Source: Palsa-189 sp963803735 (GTDB lineage: Bacteria; Acidobacteriota; Terriglobia; Acidiferrales; UBA7541). From it: DNA of 64,000 bases. The position numbers and the translations under genes are program-made. The notes beneath the pieces are model-generated. The model searched no databases. It was not told the origin of the DNA and was given only the letters and a program-made list of their open reading frames with translations. Each line of letters begins with the position of its first letter. The first letter of the stretch is position 1. Location: positions 1 to 64,000 of the forward strand of contig CAWDNV010000016.1 in NCBI GenBank assembly GCA_963803735.1. Direction: 5' to 3'. This document shows positions 9,489 through 17,972 of the stretch, piece after piece.

Positions 9489-11120
9489 TTAAATTACTTT
9501 CTCTCGTTCATGCGTGTAGGACAAATACTCCGAATAAACACCCTTGAAGTCCTCAATGCCGCCATCTTCGAAATGCCAGATGCGCGTAGCGACTTCGTCG
9601 ATGACGTCATAGTCGTGTGTTACCAGCAGGACGGTCCCTTTATATGCCTGCAAGGCAATGTTAAGCGCATTGATGGACTCCAGGTCCAGGTGATTGGTGG
9701 GTTCGTCGAGCACCATGAAATTCGGTTTCTGTAACATCAGGCGGCAGAAAATAAGCCGCGCGGACTCACCGCCGGAAAGCGTATCCGTGGACTTCAAAGC
9801 GTCTTCCCCGCTGAAGAGCATCCGGCCCAGCAGGCCGCGCAGTTCCTCATGTGTCGCGTGCTGATCGAATTGTTGCAGCCACTGGATAGCGGTTGTGCCC
9901 TTGGCGATGGAATCGGTATGGTCTTGGGCGAAATAGCCCACACTTACCTCCGGCCCCCAGACCACAGTACCGCCGTCGATCTCGAACTGCCTTTCTGCAT
10001 CGTCGACGTAGCCGGTCGCGTCGCGAATCAGTGACTTCAGCAGCGTAGTCTTCCCCGCGCCGTTACGGCCCATCAACGCGATCTTTTCCTCCCGCTCGAC
10101 GTTGGCCGTGAAGCGCTGGATGACCTTGAGCCCGTCGTATGACTTCGAGAGGTTTTTGATCTCCAGAGGATGACGCCCCGAAGCCCGCTTCATCTCAAAC
10201 CGCATGTACGGTCGCTGAATGTTGGACCTGGCCAGCTCTGTAGTCTGTATTCGCTCGACTTCTTTCTTCCGCGACATTACCTGCGAGGAACGGGTACCAG
10301 CCGAGAAGCGCGCGATGAACTGATTCAATTGGGCAATCTTCTTTTCGCGCACGGCATTGTCTGCTTCGATCCGGGAGCGGATCTGCGTCTTGGCGAGGAC
10401 CATATCGTCGTACCCCCCCGTATACATGATAACGGTTTGGTAGTCGATATCGGCGATATGTGTGCAAACGCTGTTCAGAAAATGGCGGTCGTGTGAAATC
10501 ACGATAAGCGCGCCCTTGTAGTTGCAGAGATAGTCCTGCAGCCAGCGCACCGAATCGAGGTCCAGGTGGTTGGTGGGCTCATCCAGCAGCAACGCCGGCG
10601 GGTTGCCAAACAGCGCCTGCGCCAGCAGCACCCGAACCTTCTGACCGCCCTGCAATTCGCCCATCTTGCGCTCGTGTAATGCAGCTTCCACACCCAATCC
10701 GTCGAGCAGCACCGCGGCGTCGGCCTCCGCCGTGTAACCGCCCTCTTCGCCGATGATTCCTTCGAGCTCCCCAAGGCGTATGCCCTCTTTTTCCGTGATC
10801 GAGTCGTGGGGTTTGGCGTAGAGCGCGTCCCGTTCTTCCAGGGCTTTCCAAAGCGGGGAATTGCCCATAATGACGGTGTCGATTACTCGGAATTTGTCGA
10901 AGGAAAACTGGTCCTGACGAAGAATACCGACCTTTTTTGGCCGGGTGACTGAACCATGCGAAGGCTCGATCTCGCGGGTCAGAATCTTCATGAGGGTGGA
11001 CTTGCCCGCACCGTTCGGCCCGGTGATGGCGTAGCGACGCCCGGCAAGGAATGTACAGGTGACGTCCTCGAAAAGACGTCTATCGCCAAAGCGCATGGAG
11101 ATGTTGTCGATGGAGAGCAT
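9489..11120 (-). CDS. ABC-F family ATPase, YbiT-like
   Basis: A 543-residue soluble protein with two ABC cassettes and no membrane segments. Cassette 1 has Walker A GPNGAGKST and a LLLDEPTNHLDLDS Walker B; cassette 2 has GRNGAGKTT, LSGGESARL and VLDEPTNHLDLES. The linker between the cassettes is of the ABC-F type. N-terminal LSIDNISMRFGDRRLFEDV and RQDQFSFDKFRVIDTVIMG match the YbiT group, ribosome-associated ATPases that act on translation. I prefer the ATG at 11120 because homology begins there; a start at 11171 adds 17 residues without family resemblance. A TATAAT lies only 10-15 bp upstream of this ATG. Confidence 0.92.
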   Translation of the reverse strand: MLSIDNISMRFGDRRLFEDVTCTFLAGRRYAITGPNGAGKSTLMKILTREIEPSHGSVTRPKKVGILRQDQFSFDKFRVIDTVIMGNSPLWKALEERDALYAKPHDSITEKEGIRLGELEGIIGEEGGYTAEADAAVLLDGLGVEAALHERKMGELQGGQKVRVLLAQALFGNPPALLLDEPTNHLDLDSVRWLQDYLCNYKGALIVISHDRHFLNSVCTHIADIDYQTVIMYTGGYDDMVLAKTQIRSRIEADNAVREKKIAQLNQFIARFSAGTRSSQVMSRKKEVERIQTTELARSNIQRPYMRFEMKRASGRHPLEIKNLSKSYDGLKVIQRFTANVEREEKIALMGRNGAGKTTLLKSLIRDATGYVDDAERQFEIDGGTVVWGPEVSVGYFAQDHTDSIAKGTTAIQWLQQFDQHATHEELRGLLGRMLFSGEDALKSTDTLSGGESARLIFCRLMLQKPNFMVLDEPTNHLDLESINALNIALQAYKGTVLLVTHDYDVIDEVATRIWHFEDGGIEDFKGVYSEYLSYTHEREKVI

Positions 11121-11129
11121 TGGAGATTG

Positions 11130-11135
11130 ATTATA
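11130..11135 (-). promoter_or_regulatory. Perfect -10 box just upstream of the ABC-F start (possible leaderless mRNA)
   Basis: On the minus strand TATAAT is followed by nine bases and then the ATG at 11120, with no good ribosome site between. Transcription would start within a few bases of the ATG. No convincing -35 box was found 17 bp further upstream. Confidence 0.35.
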
Positions 11136-11491
11136 CCAAGTGGTCTCCCGGCCGCGCTTGCTGATCCGCACGGCTCCGTTCCCCGAGCACAGACGCTAAA
11201 AATAGTCGACGAATCGTGGGTCCCCGAGGCAGAATGAAATCCCCAGGTCTGGTCTATCGACCAGTCGCGCGGCCTCAGCAGGTCCCAGCCGGCAAGCCGA
11301 TGCTCCGTAAACCGAAGGAAAATTCAGGAGGCGGGATGATCAAATCGGAAAGATCAAGCTGTCATGCCGGTGGCAGCAAAAACCCTTGGTCCCCAATTTC
11401 TGACTCAAAAGCAAGGACTGGGATAGAATTTATTTGGCAGCTCACTTTCCGTGATGTGACGGGCAAATCCATCTGGAAGGGGGAGACTGCC
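11136..11491. other. Intergenic region without a recognised gene
   Basis: This stretch of about 356 bp lies between the divergently placed ABC-F gene and the SEC-C remnant. It contains small inverted repeats such as GGTCTGGTC/GACCAG and presumably holds promoters. No coding sequence or known RNA element was recognised. Confidence 0.4.
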
Positions 11492-11718
11492 GTGAACAGC
11501 AACTTTTTTCCGCGAACCCAGCAGCAAACGCCGCAAGGGGTTCCCGTCCGAAACTAACGTCAAGCGAGGTTTCCGCGTCGTCCACGGCGGAAAGGAACTT
11601 GTCGAGAAACTTGGCAGGAATGATCCCTGCCCGTGCGGCTCCGGACGTAACTTTCAAGAAATGTTGCATGCGGACCGGTCGATATGACGGCACGCCACGA
11701 AACCACTACCACAGGTAA
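11492..11718 (+). pseudogene. SEC-C motif mini-protein, apparently frameshifted
   Basis: In the third frame the sequence reads VVHGGKELVEKLGRNDPCPCGSGRN, a clear zinc-binding SEC-C core. The last two cysteines, expected as FKKCC, appear only after a one-base shift in AACTTTCAAG at about 11650. From there frame 1 reads FKKCCMRTGRYDGTP to a TAA at 11716-11718. The most plausible start is a GTG at 11492 behind GGAAGGGGGAGACTGCC, in frame 2, which needs a second shift near the six-T run at 11504-11509. Small SEC-C proteins of this type are stand-alone zinc-binding proteins of unknown role. A strong terminator directly downstream shows that this was a real transcription unit. Confidence 0.6.
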
Positions 11719-11723
11719 AAACC

Positions 11724-11756
11724 AAAGGGCACGGGAACCAGCCGTGCCCTTTTCAT
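11724..11756 (+). terminator. Strong rho-independent terminator after the SEC-C mini-gene
   Basis: AAAGGGCACGG at 11724-11734 pairs perfectly with CCGTGCCCTTT at 11742-11752 over 11 bp with a seven-base loop. It is followed by a T-rich tail. Confidence 0.85.
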
Positions 11757-11886
11757 TTATGGAGCCTGATAAACGGCATTGTCAGAATGTGGCTTTCGCA
11801 GCGAACCTGTTTGTTTGTGTCGCGGGACTCGTTCGAGGTGCCATCATGCCCTGCTCTCTCTTCTTCGCTCTCAAGGAACCGTTGCT

Positions 11887-12753
11887 TTATGGAGCGGGCA
11901 CGTTAATGACGGTGTTCACCATAGTCACCGACGCATTGAGTGCCAACGCCCGGCCACTGAGCGTAGTGATGGCTGTTACACCGGAAGTGGAGAACGTGAC
12001 TCCGGAGTTAGCGATGATCGTGCCCACCATGGTGCCGCCGCCTGCCGCATTGATCGTGGCCGCGCTGCCCACGTACCAGAACACGTTCTTGGCCTGCGCG
12101 CCGTTGACGAGAATGACGCTGCGGGGTGCTCCAGCGTCGCCGACGGTAAGACTGCCGGCTGCCTGGAATACCCACACGGCGTTCGCATTGCCTTGGGCAT
12201 CCAAAGTCAGATCCGTTCCGGTGATCAGGAAAGAACCGCCTGCGGCTTTGTAGATGCCGGGAGCGAGGACGTGTGAGCCGAGCTGGCCCGCGCCTGGATC
12301 GGTTCCACCGGGCCGCGAAGCGGGTGAAAGATTGTTCCATGCGGCGATCGCATCGACTGAGGCCTGAGTCGCGGTCGCGGAAGTGGCACCGGTGCCTTCC
12401 GACGGACATCCGACAGTCGGTGGCGGGGCAGCGGTGTATATCTTCCCTTTGACCACTCCCACATTGCTTCCCGTTTCCGTGTACGTGCAGCCTGGTCCCG
12501 CATCGTGAAATCCAGTCACCGAGGTCGAAGCTGCGGTGGTTCCGAGATCTCCGTTAATTACCGTGTTGATTCCCTGATTGGTGGCGCCGGAGCCGCCTCC
12601 AAAAGACCCGAAAGTCACGGTGACGCCAAGGGGCGGAGCCACCGGGGTTCCAGCGGCGTTGGTGGTCGCGGTTTGTGTCGAGCCGCATCCGGAGACAAAA
12701 CCTGCCATGAGGAACGCCAAAATCCACATCTTTCCTACCATTACCTGACGCAT
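11887..12753 (-). CDS. DUF3494 ice-binding-like lipoprotein
   Basis: A 288-residue protein with a signal sequence and lipobox-like VSGC at residues 20-23, so it is predicted to be lipid-anchored. The body has hallmarks of the DUF3494/ice-binding beta-solenoid family: INGDLGTTAASTSVTGF near the N-terminus, then LAPGIYKAAGG, LTLDAQGNANAVWVFQ, ILVNGAQAKNVFWYVGS, GTIIANSGVTF, and a C-terminal SGRALALNASVTMVNTVI. Members bind ice or act as adhesins; which applies here is unknown. The ATG at 12753 follows AGAGGAGATACCG. It is monocistronic as far as can be seen. Confidence 0.88.
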   Translation of the reverse strand: MRQVMVGKMWILAFLMAGFVSGCGSTQTATTNAAGTPVAPPLGVTVTFGSFGGGSGATNQGINTVINGDLGTTAASTSVTGFHDAGPGCTYTETGSNVGVVKGKIYTAAPPPTVGCPSEGTGATSATATQASVDAIAAWNNLSPASRPGGTDPGAGQLGSHVLAPGIYKAAGGSFLITGTDLTLDAQGNANAVWVFQAAGSLTVGDAGAPRSVILVNGAQAKNVFWYVGSAATINAAGGGTMVGTIIANSGVTFSTSGVTAITTLSGRALALNASVTMVNTVINVPAP

Positions 12754-13449
12754 CGGTATCTCCTCTTCAATTGTTAAATGACGTTACCCTGCGGTTCTCT
12801 CGACGCCCCACCGACGCGGCCAAATGACGCCGGTGGATCGTTGGCGACAAAGACTCTCGCTTTCACGGCGCAGGACGTGAATGCTAAAAGGCCCAGGAAT
12901 TTTCTTTATTCAATTACGCGCAAACTGAGTTTCGATTTCTTTATCGTTCAGGGGGGATATGTGCACAGCCTGTGCCAAAGGCAACTTTAAGAAATTGCGG
13001 AGTCTCAGGATGGCAAATTGCTGAGCCTTAAGTCTGTGAGTTCAAAGACAAAAGAAATTCGACTCGTATTCAGCACCGAAGACACTTTCACTAGTAACTC
13101 AATTTTCTTTCCATATCGGGAAGGAACCAGAGCCATTTGAGGATCAGCTCTTCACAAGCTCTCGCGCTCGGCTTCTCGGACAGTGGGATTTCAGGCTCGG
13201 CCACATTACGACAAGAGAACTTCTCGGATGTGGGCTGCTCACTTAATGAGCCGGGAAGAGCCTGGTCTGCTTTGTTCGTTTTGGAACTGGGCGAACTATA
13301 TCGGTACCGTTCTGTTTCCTCGGCAATTCGGCAGTTCGTAAATGGCTGATTCCATGAAGCTGGATGCCTCCCTGTATGGTGAGCCGTGTGCACCGGGAGA
13401 GTGAGATCCAATGGCCATGAAACGAGAATGCCAAAATGGAGGAAACAAC
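12754..13449. other. Long intergenic region, no gene recognised
   Basis: This stretch of about 700 bp lies between the divergent DUF3494 gene and the small histidine-rich gene. It is locally AT-richer (12890-12960). Open frames here have no protein-like features. I looked for c-di-GMP, cobalamin and T-box signatures by eye and found none. Confidence 0.4.
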
Positions 13450-13755
13450 ATGAACGGTACACATCTTTACATCGCTTCGCTGTTCCTGACCGCTGCCCTG
13501 GTGATGCCAGTAGCAATGATGGCCGCCCCAGCACCTCAACGCGCCGGCGTCCAGCTCCGAGTTTACGATTCAGGCCACAAGGACTATCACAACTGGGATG
13601 ACAATGAAAACCGCGCCTGGGGTCTGTACCTTACGCAAAACAACAGGAAGCCCCATGAATTCAGGAAGGCGAACAAGCGAGAAAAATCGGAATACTGGAA
13701 TTGGCGTCATGAACATTCAGACGACGGCCATGACCATTCAGACGATAGGAGATAG
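13450..13755 (+). CDS. Small secreted, charged/histidine-rich protein
   Basis: A 101-residue protein. The ATG at 13450 is chosen because it follows GGAGGAAACAAC and starts a signal peptide (HLYIASLFLTAALVMPVAMMAAP). The mature part, about 70 residues, is highly polar: VYDSGHKDYHNWDDNENRAW, then a basic stretch and a C-terminal His/Asp run (HEHSDDGHDHSDDRR). The HxH and DDxHDH pattern suggests metal binding, which is inference. Similar small proteins with the DYHNWDDNE motif recur, to my knowledge, in acidobacterial genomes, without a known role. A perfect hairpin follows 45 bp downstream. Confidence 0.7.
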   Translation: MNGTHLYIASLFLTAALVMPVAMMAAPAPQRAGVQLRVYDSGHKDYHNWDDNENRAWGLYLTQNNRKPHEFRKANKREKSEYWNWRHEHSDDGHDHSDDRR

Positions 13756-13800
13756 CAAAGTCAGGATATGCGTCGAAGGAACATAGGACCACCAAGCGTA

Positions 13801-13830
13801 CGTCCCGTCCGTATCGTTACGGACGGGACG
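13801..13830 (+). terminator. Perfect 11-bp hairpin downstream of the small secreted protein
   Basis: CGTCCCGTCCG at 13801-13811 pairs with CGGACGGGACG at 13820-13830 with an eight-base loop. No T-run follows, so it may be an RNA 3' stabiliser or a weak terminator. Confidence 0.5.
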
Positions 13831-14040
13831 GTCACTGGCTTAGGGACTTGGTTCGCGGCATCGGAATTGCGACAACTACGCGTTAGGCCAGCCCCGAGAA
13901 ACTACCCCCAGGTCAGCCTTCGGTACCAATATTTGTGCCATTACCGCCGATTCTTGTTACCGAGAGGTGAAATATCTCTGAATAACTGGTCGATGGCCTA
14001 CAGCAGACAGGCCATGAGCTGCAATTGAGAGAGGCCAAAT

Positions 14041-15492
14041 ATGATCATGCTCAACTGTAAACGAAGCAGCCGGGATCACCAGCGCGGGATCGCCTTATTG
14101 ATAGTGCTGATGGCTTTGCTAATTATTGGCGCAATCGCGGCCGGCGCGATTCTCCTTAGCAATACCGAAACCAGCATCAGCGCCAACTTCCGAGATGAAC
14201 AACTGGCATTCTTTTCAGCCAAGTCCGGCATTGAAGAGGCCCGCGACCGCATGCAAGCTGGCGTCACCAATACGCTCAGAACAGCGCCTCTTCCTACGAC
14301 ACTGCCAGGAGCCTCCGGGAGCGTCCTTTACATCCTAAATCCGGCAAACGGGGAAACTGTGGCTCCCTGGAACGGCAGCAGCAGCTCGACGTATCCCGAC
14401 GACGAAATTTGCAAAGAGACCTCCACGATCAGTTGCAGCAGTAATCTGCCAAACCTGTCCAGTTGTTCCAGTTGGTGCGTTTCGACGACGGCAAGCAGCG
14501 TCTATGCGGCTTCTCCAGTCCTTCCCTGGAAGTGGGTGCGGCTGATGTTGAAACAGAACAACGCCCTCGCCTCTTATTCCACCAATGGCAGCAGTAGTTC
14601 CAGCTCGCAGGTTTGCTGGAACGGAACCAATGAAGAAACCACAAGCTGTTCCGCACCCAATCTGCCTGTCTATACCTTGACAGCCTTGTCGGTTACGCCC
14701 ACCGGATCTCGGCGCATGGTACAGGCCGAAATTGCGGAGGACAGGTTAAATTTCTCAGCGTTGGCCGCGTTGACAATTGACGGTACGGGCGACACAGCCT
14801 CGATGCCTAGTAGCAACAATTTCGGTGTCAACGGAATCGATAGTGCAGGCTGCGGGGTCACGGCGACTGGCCCGGCACTCCCAGGGATCGGCGTCACCGA
14901 TAATCCGGACGTTATCACCATAACCGGCGACATTCCCAACAACCGCAAAAACAACTATACGGGCAGCGGCGGATCGAAGCCTGACGTCGAGAACATTTCT
15001 TCCTCCTTGCCGCCAAACCTCCAAACGGTCACTTCCCTGCAAAACTTGATATCGAGCATCAAAAGCATGGTTACTCAGCCCGTCATCACTGGTCCAGCTT
15101 CCAACCTTGCTAGCCCGGGAACTCAAGCGTCGCCACAGATTATCTACGTGAACGGCAACCTGACACTCAGCGGCAACGTCACCGGATACGGAATTCTCGT
15201 TGTGACCGGGACCTTCACAGCCAGCGGGAACGTAGGCTGGAACGGACTCGTACTGGTGGTTGGACAAGGGAACTTCGTAGGCAACGGCGGAGGCAATAAC
15301 TCCTATAACGGGGCCGTTCTCGTAGCCAAAACACTCGACGCCTCCTACAGTCCCTTGGCGACGATTGGCGCCCCTACTTTTAACTTTAGCGGCGGAGGCG
15401 GTAACGGCATGAACTACAGCAGCGGCTGCCTCGCGCAAGCCACGACTCTCAGCACATTTCACATCATGGCCTTCCGCGAAATGTTGGACTAG
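14041..15492 (+). CDS. PilX-like type IV pilus accessory protein
   Basis: A 483-residue protein with a PilX-type N-terminus: a short basic leader, one hydrophobic helix (RGIALLIVLMALLIIGAIAA, residues about 16-35), then LLSNTETSISANFRDEQLAFFSAKSGIEEARDRM, typical of minor pilin-like PilX proteins in the inner membrane. The rest is exported, rich in Ser, Thr, Asn and Gly, with several cysteines in the middle and a repetitive beta-like region (GNLTLSGNVTGYGILVVTG) resembling polymer-forming or solenoid strands. No other pilus genes are nearby, so it is an orphan in this window. Two ATG codons, 14041 and 14047, are possible starts. Confidence 0.72.
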   Translation: MIMLNCKRSSRDHQRGIALLIVLMALLIIGAIAAGAILLSNTETSISANFRDEQLAFFSAKSGIEEARDRMQAGVTNTLRTAPLPTTLPGASGSVLYILNPANGETVAPWNGSSSSTYPDDEICKETSTISCSSNLPNLSSCSSWCVSTTASSVYAASPVLPWKWVRLMLKQNNALASYSTNGSSSSSSQVCWNGTNEETTSCSAPNLPVYTLTALSVTPTGSRRMVQAEIAEDRLNFSALAALTIDGTGDTASMPSSNNFGVNGIDSAGCGVTATGPALPGIGVTDNPDVITITGDIPNNRKNNYTGSGGSKPDVENISSSLPPNLQTVTSLQNLISSIKSMVTQPVITGPASNLASPGTQASPQIIYVNGNLTLSGNVTGYGILVVTGTFTASGNVGWNGLVLVVGQGNFVGNGGGNNSYNGAVLVAKTLDASYSPLATIGAPTFNFSGGGGNGMNYSSGCLAQATTLSTFHIMAFREMLD

Positions 15493-16172
15493 CCCAGGCG
15501 CAACTTCTGCTGCAGCTATTCGGGCTAATGGTCCGGCGAGGGCTCGATGGTGGTGTTCGTCAACGTGGCCAGTGTGGAGAGAATCATCTATGCGATTTTT
15601 CACCGGTTCAATCAGCAGTGGCAAAACCGCACGCTTTCCGTTTTTACACAAGCAGCTTGACGTCACCCCTATCGGAGACCGAGAACTGCCTATTTGACGA
15701 GCGCGATAAAATAGATGTAACGCTCGCGGGGCTGCACGGAATTTGCTCCGATCACTTGCAGGTCCGCTCGCGTACACTCGCAAGGTGCCGGTTTAGTTTG
15801 CGCGATGCGTCTTAGACTGCATCTATCGACGCCGAAACATCGACCGTCGTCTACCTGGAGAATCAACAGAAGCCGTCATTTCGAATGCAGTGGCAATTCC
15901 CTTCCATTTCAAGCGATCAAAAACTCAACTCCTTCAGATTCTGCACTTACAAAAAGTCGCACTGTAACATCCGCAGAATCAGCACTTGCGAAAAATAAGG
16001 ACTTTAAGCCTCCTGACATCAACACTTGCAAAAAAATTTTGCGAGGGCATCCGCTTAAGACGAGCTGCGGCTCGAAACTGCGAAATATACAAAATTCTGA
16101 AACAGACATAGTAAGATACGCGTCCAAGGAACAAGTACTCGGGGAACCAGCAGCTTTTCTAAGGAGACATTC
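15493..16172. other. Long intergenic region upstream of the DUF6152 island
   Basis: About 680 bp without a credible gene. Its right half is AT-richer and contains the three evenly spaced 16-bp repeats annotated separately. The first half shows no recognisable feature. Confidence 0.45.
15940..16034 (+). promoter_or_regulatory. Three 16-bp direct repeats at 39-40 bp spacing (operator-like)
   Basis: TCTGCACTTACAAAAA (15940), TCAGCACTTGCGAAAA (15979) and TCAACACTTGCAAAAA (16019) share TCnnCACTT-C-AAAA. Start-to-start distances are 39 and 40 bp, close to four helical turns. They lie 140-235 bp upstream of the first DUF6152 gene, a typical position for activator sites. Confidence 0.5.
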
Positions 16173-16592
16173 ATGCGACGCATGTTCTACGGTGGTCTCG
16201 TAGTCGCCTTCGGTTTGCTCGTTTTGGCAAAACCCGCGCCCGCACATCACGCCTTTGCGGCGGAGTTCGATGCCAATAAGTGCACGGATCTCACCGGCAC
16301 GTTCACAAGTTACGAGTGGCAGAATCCACACGGCTATTTTCATATGGACGTGAAAGATACGAGTGGCGCCGTAAACTCTTGGACATTTGAAACCGTTTCG
16401 CTCTCCACTCTGAAGAGAAGCGGAACTCAGAGGCGCGACTTCGAGAACGCGATAGGCAAGAGCGTCACCGTCAGGGCCTGCCTGGCCAAGAATGGCGCGA
16501 AGAACCGCGCCGCGGCCGAAACCATCAAGATGCCGGACGGCCAGGTCCACAGAATCGGCCAAGACGTCGAAGGGAAGTTCAGCGCATACTGA
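16173..16592 (+). CDS. DUF6152 family periplasmic protein (copy 1)
   Basis: A 139-residue protein with a signal peptide ending at PAPA, followed by the HHAFAAEFD motif that marks the family. Next come LTGTFTSYEWQNPHGYFHMDVKD and a W-x-FE segment (NSWTFETVS). The small beta-rich fold is predicted to sit in the periplasm. In this window the family always precedes a DGHPDL-family gene. The ATG follows AAGGAGACATTC. It is unusual in having LKRSG instead of the LRRAG seen in other copies. It opens a four-gene run with genes at 16641, 17501 and 17973. Confidence 0.85.
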   Translation: MRRMFYGGLVVAFGLLVLAKPAPAHHAFAAEFDANKCTDLTGTFTSYEWQNPHGYFHMDVKDTSGAVNSWTFETVSLSTLKRSGTQRRDFENAIGKSVTVRACLAKNGAKNRAAAETIKMPDGQVHRIGQDVEGKFSAY

Positions 16593-16640
16593 CGCCGAGC
16601 CCTTTCCTGGCTCGATTTCCCGGCGCTGAGGAGGAATCAA

Positions 16641-17498
16641 ATGAAGCAACGCTTGGCGTGTTACCTGACGGTTGCGGTGGTCGTGCTCGGAATCTTGGCT
16701 ATTCCGTCCGCGCTGGCGGCGCAGGAAGAAAATGCCCCAAAACCCACTAAATCCAAGCAAGAGGCGGTGCCCAAAGGCGGTCCGGCGCCCCGCACGGCAG
16801 ACGGCCATCCCGATCTCTCGGGAGTCTGGTTTCAGGGCACTGCGGGCGGTTTCACGTATAACCCGGCGCTCCGAAAGCAATTTGACCCTAAGGTGACACC
16901 GGAAGAGCCTCCCTCGTTCCAGCCGTCGGCAGCCGCAAAGATCAAGTCCATGACGCAAACGGATTTTGAACTCGGGCGCGCGTCTGTGAATTGTTTGCCC
17001 CGTGGCGTTCCGGGCATGTTTCTGATCAATCCTTATCCCTTCCAGATCGTGCAAACTCCCGGTTTGTTCGTCCAGTTGGACGAGCTGAATAACAACTTCC
17101 GAGTCGTCCACACCGACGGCCGTCCGCACAGTGACGATCCGGATCCCTCGTTCGATGGAGACGAAGTTGCGCACTGGGAAGGCGATACCTTAGTCATCGA
17201 TGTGATCGGTATCGACCAGCGCACCTGGAACAACTTTACCGGGTGGTTCCACAGCGATCAGGAACATGTGATCGAGCGCGTCACCCGTCCCTCTATGAAC
17301 TATCTCGTTGTGCAGGTAACCATCGAGGACCCAAAAGTGCTGACTAAGCCGTGGACTTCAGCGCCCCGCGTCTGGACGCTCAGCCACGAAGATCTGCTCG
17401 AATACTATTGCACCAACAATCAGGAAGTGGACCAATACAAAGCGCTCAAGGATAAGGAATCAGGTGGCAGTCAAAAGCAGCAAAAGGACGGAAAATAA
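16641..17498 (+). CDS. DGHPDL(S/T)G-family secreted protein (copy 1)
   Basis: A 285-residue exported protein with a signal peptide ending near ALAAQ. The family signature APRTADGHPDLSGVW is at about residue 50. Further shared blocks are NCLPRGVPG, NPYPFQIVQ, HTDGRPHSDDPDPSF, VAHWEGDTLVIDVIGID, WFHSDQEHVIERVTR and IEDPKVLTKPW. The end carries YYCTNNQEVDQ. Two conserved Cys and repeated His/Trp residues suggest a disulfide-braced beta protein that binds a ligand; no enzyme activity is known to me. It is closest to the copy at 25337. The next gene starts two bases after its stop. Confidence 0.85.
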   Translation: MKQRLACYLTVAVVVLGILAIPSALAAQEENAPKPTKSKQEAVPKGGPAPRTADGHPDLSGVWFQGTAGGFTYNPALRKQFDPKVTPEEPPSFQPSAAAKIKSMTQTDFELGRASVNCLPRGVPGMFLINPYPFQIVQTPGLFVQLDELNNNFRVVHTDGRPHSDDPDPSFDGDEVAHWEGDTLVIDVIGIDQRTWNNFTGWFHSDQEHVIERVTRPSMNYLVVQVTIEDPKVLTKPWTSAPRVWTLSHEDLLEYYCTNNQEVDQYKALKDKESGGSQKQQKDGK

Positions 17499-17500
17499 CG

Positions 17501-17911
17501 ATGATACGCAGGCCTCTCGGTACCTTCGCGTTAGCTCTCGCATTGCTCTCTTCAGCGATTCCGCTGCTGGCGCATCATTCGGTGACGGCGGAATTCGATA
17601 GCTCGAAATCGTTTACGGTGAAAGCCACAATCACGAAAATCGAGTGGGTCAACCCGCACATATATATGTACGCAGACGTGAAGGACGACAATGGAACCGT
17701 CACGCCGTACTCATTTGAGGGCGGGCCTCCAGGTAACTTGCGCAGAGCAGGCGTGCTCAAGACCATGTTCAACGTCGGAGACGTCGTCGAGATCGAAGCC
17801 TACATCGCCAAGGATGGCTCCAAGCACTTGGGCCTCTTGCACGGCGTCCGGTTTGCCGATGGTCATCAGATCTTGTTTGGCAAGGCCGAAGACAGCGAAG
17901 GCAAAAATTAG
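17501..17911 (+). CDS. DUF6152 family periplasmic protein (copy 2)
   Basis: A 136-residue protein with a signal peptide ending LLA, then HHSVTAEFDSSK, TVKATITKIEWVNPHIYMYADVKDDNG and YSFEGGPPGNLRRAG, diagnostic of DUF6152. The start is two bases behind the previous stop, so translation is probably coupled. Second DUF6152 of the four-gene run. Confidence 0.85.
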   Translation: MIRRPLGTFALALALLSSAIPLLAHHSVTAEFDSSKSFTVKATITKIEWVNPHIYMYADVKDDNGTVTPYSFEGGPPGNLRRAGVLKTMFNVGDVVEIEAYIAKDGSKHLGLLHGVRFADGHQILFGKAEDSEGKN

Positions 17912-17972
17912 CGCTCAAACAAACCGGCGTCTGTGCGTGCTTGAACAGCCGAATTGGAAAAGGGAGTAAGCG

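Noticed and set aside
11684..12253. 189-codon plus-strand frame
   Set aside because: Antisense to the DUF3494 lipoprotein gene, whose motifs are clear; also overlaps the terminator hairpin.
12754..13449. Riboswitch (c-di-GMP or similar) in the long gap
   Set aside because: Conserved core sequences could not be found by eye; a covariance-model search would be decisive.
14755..15783. 342-codon minus-strand frame
   Set aside because: Antisense to the PilX-like gene; no recognisable domain and implausible composition.
15909..17174. 421-codon minus-strand frame
   Set aside because: Covers the antisense strand of two DUF6152/DGHPDL genes that have signal peptides and family motifs; composition is shadow-like.
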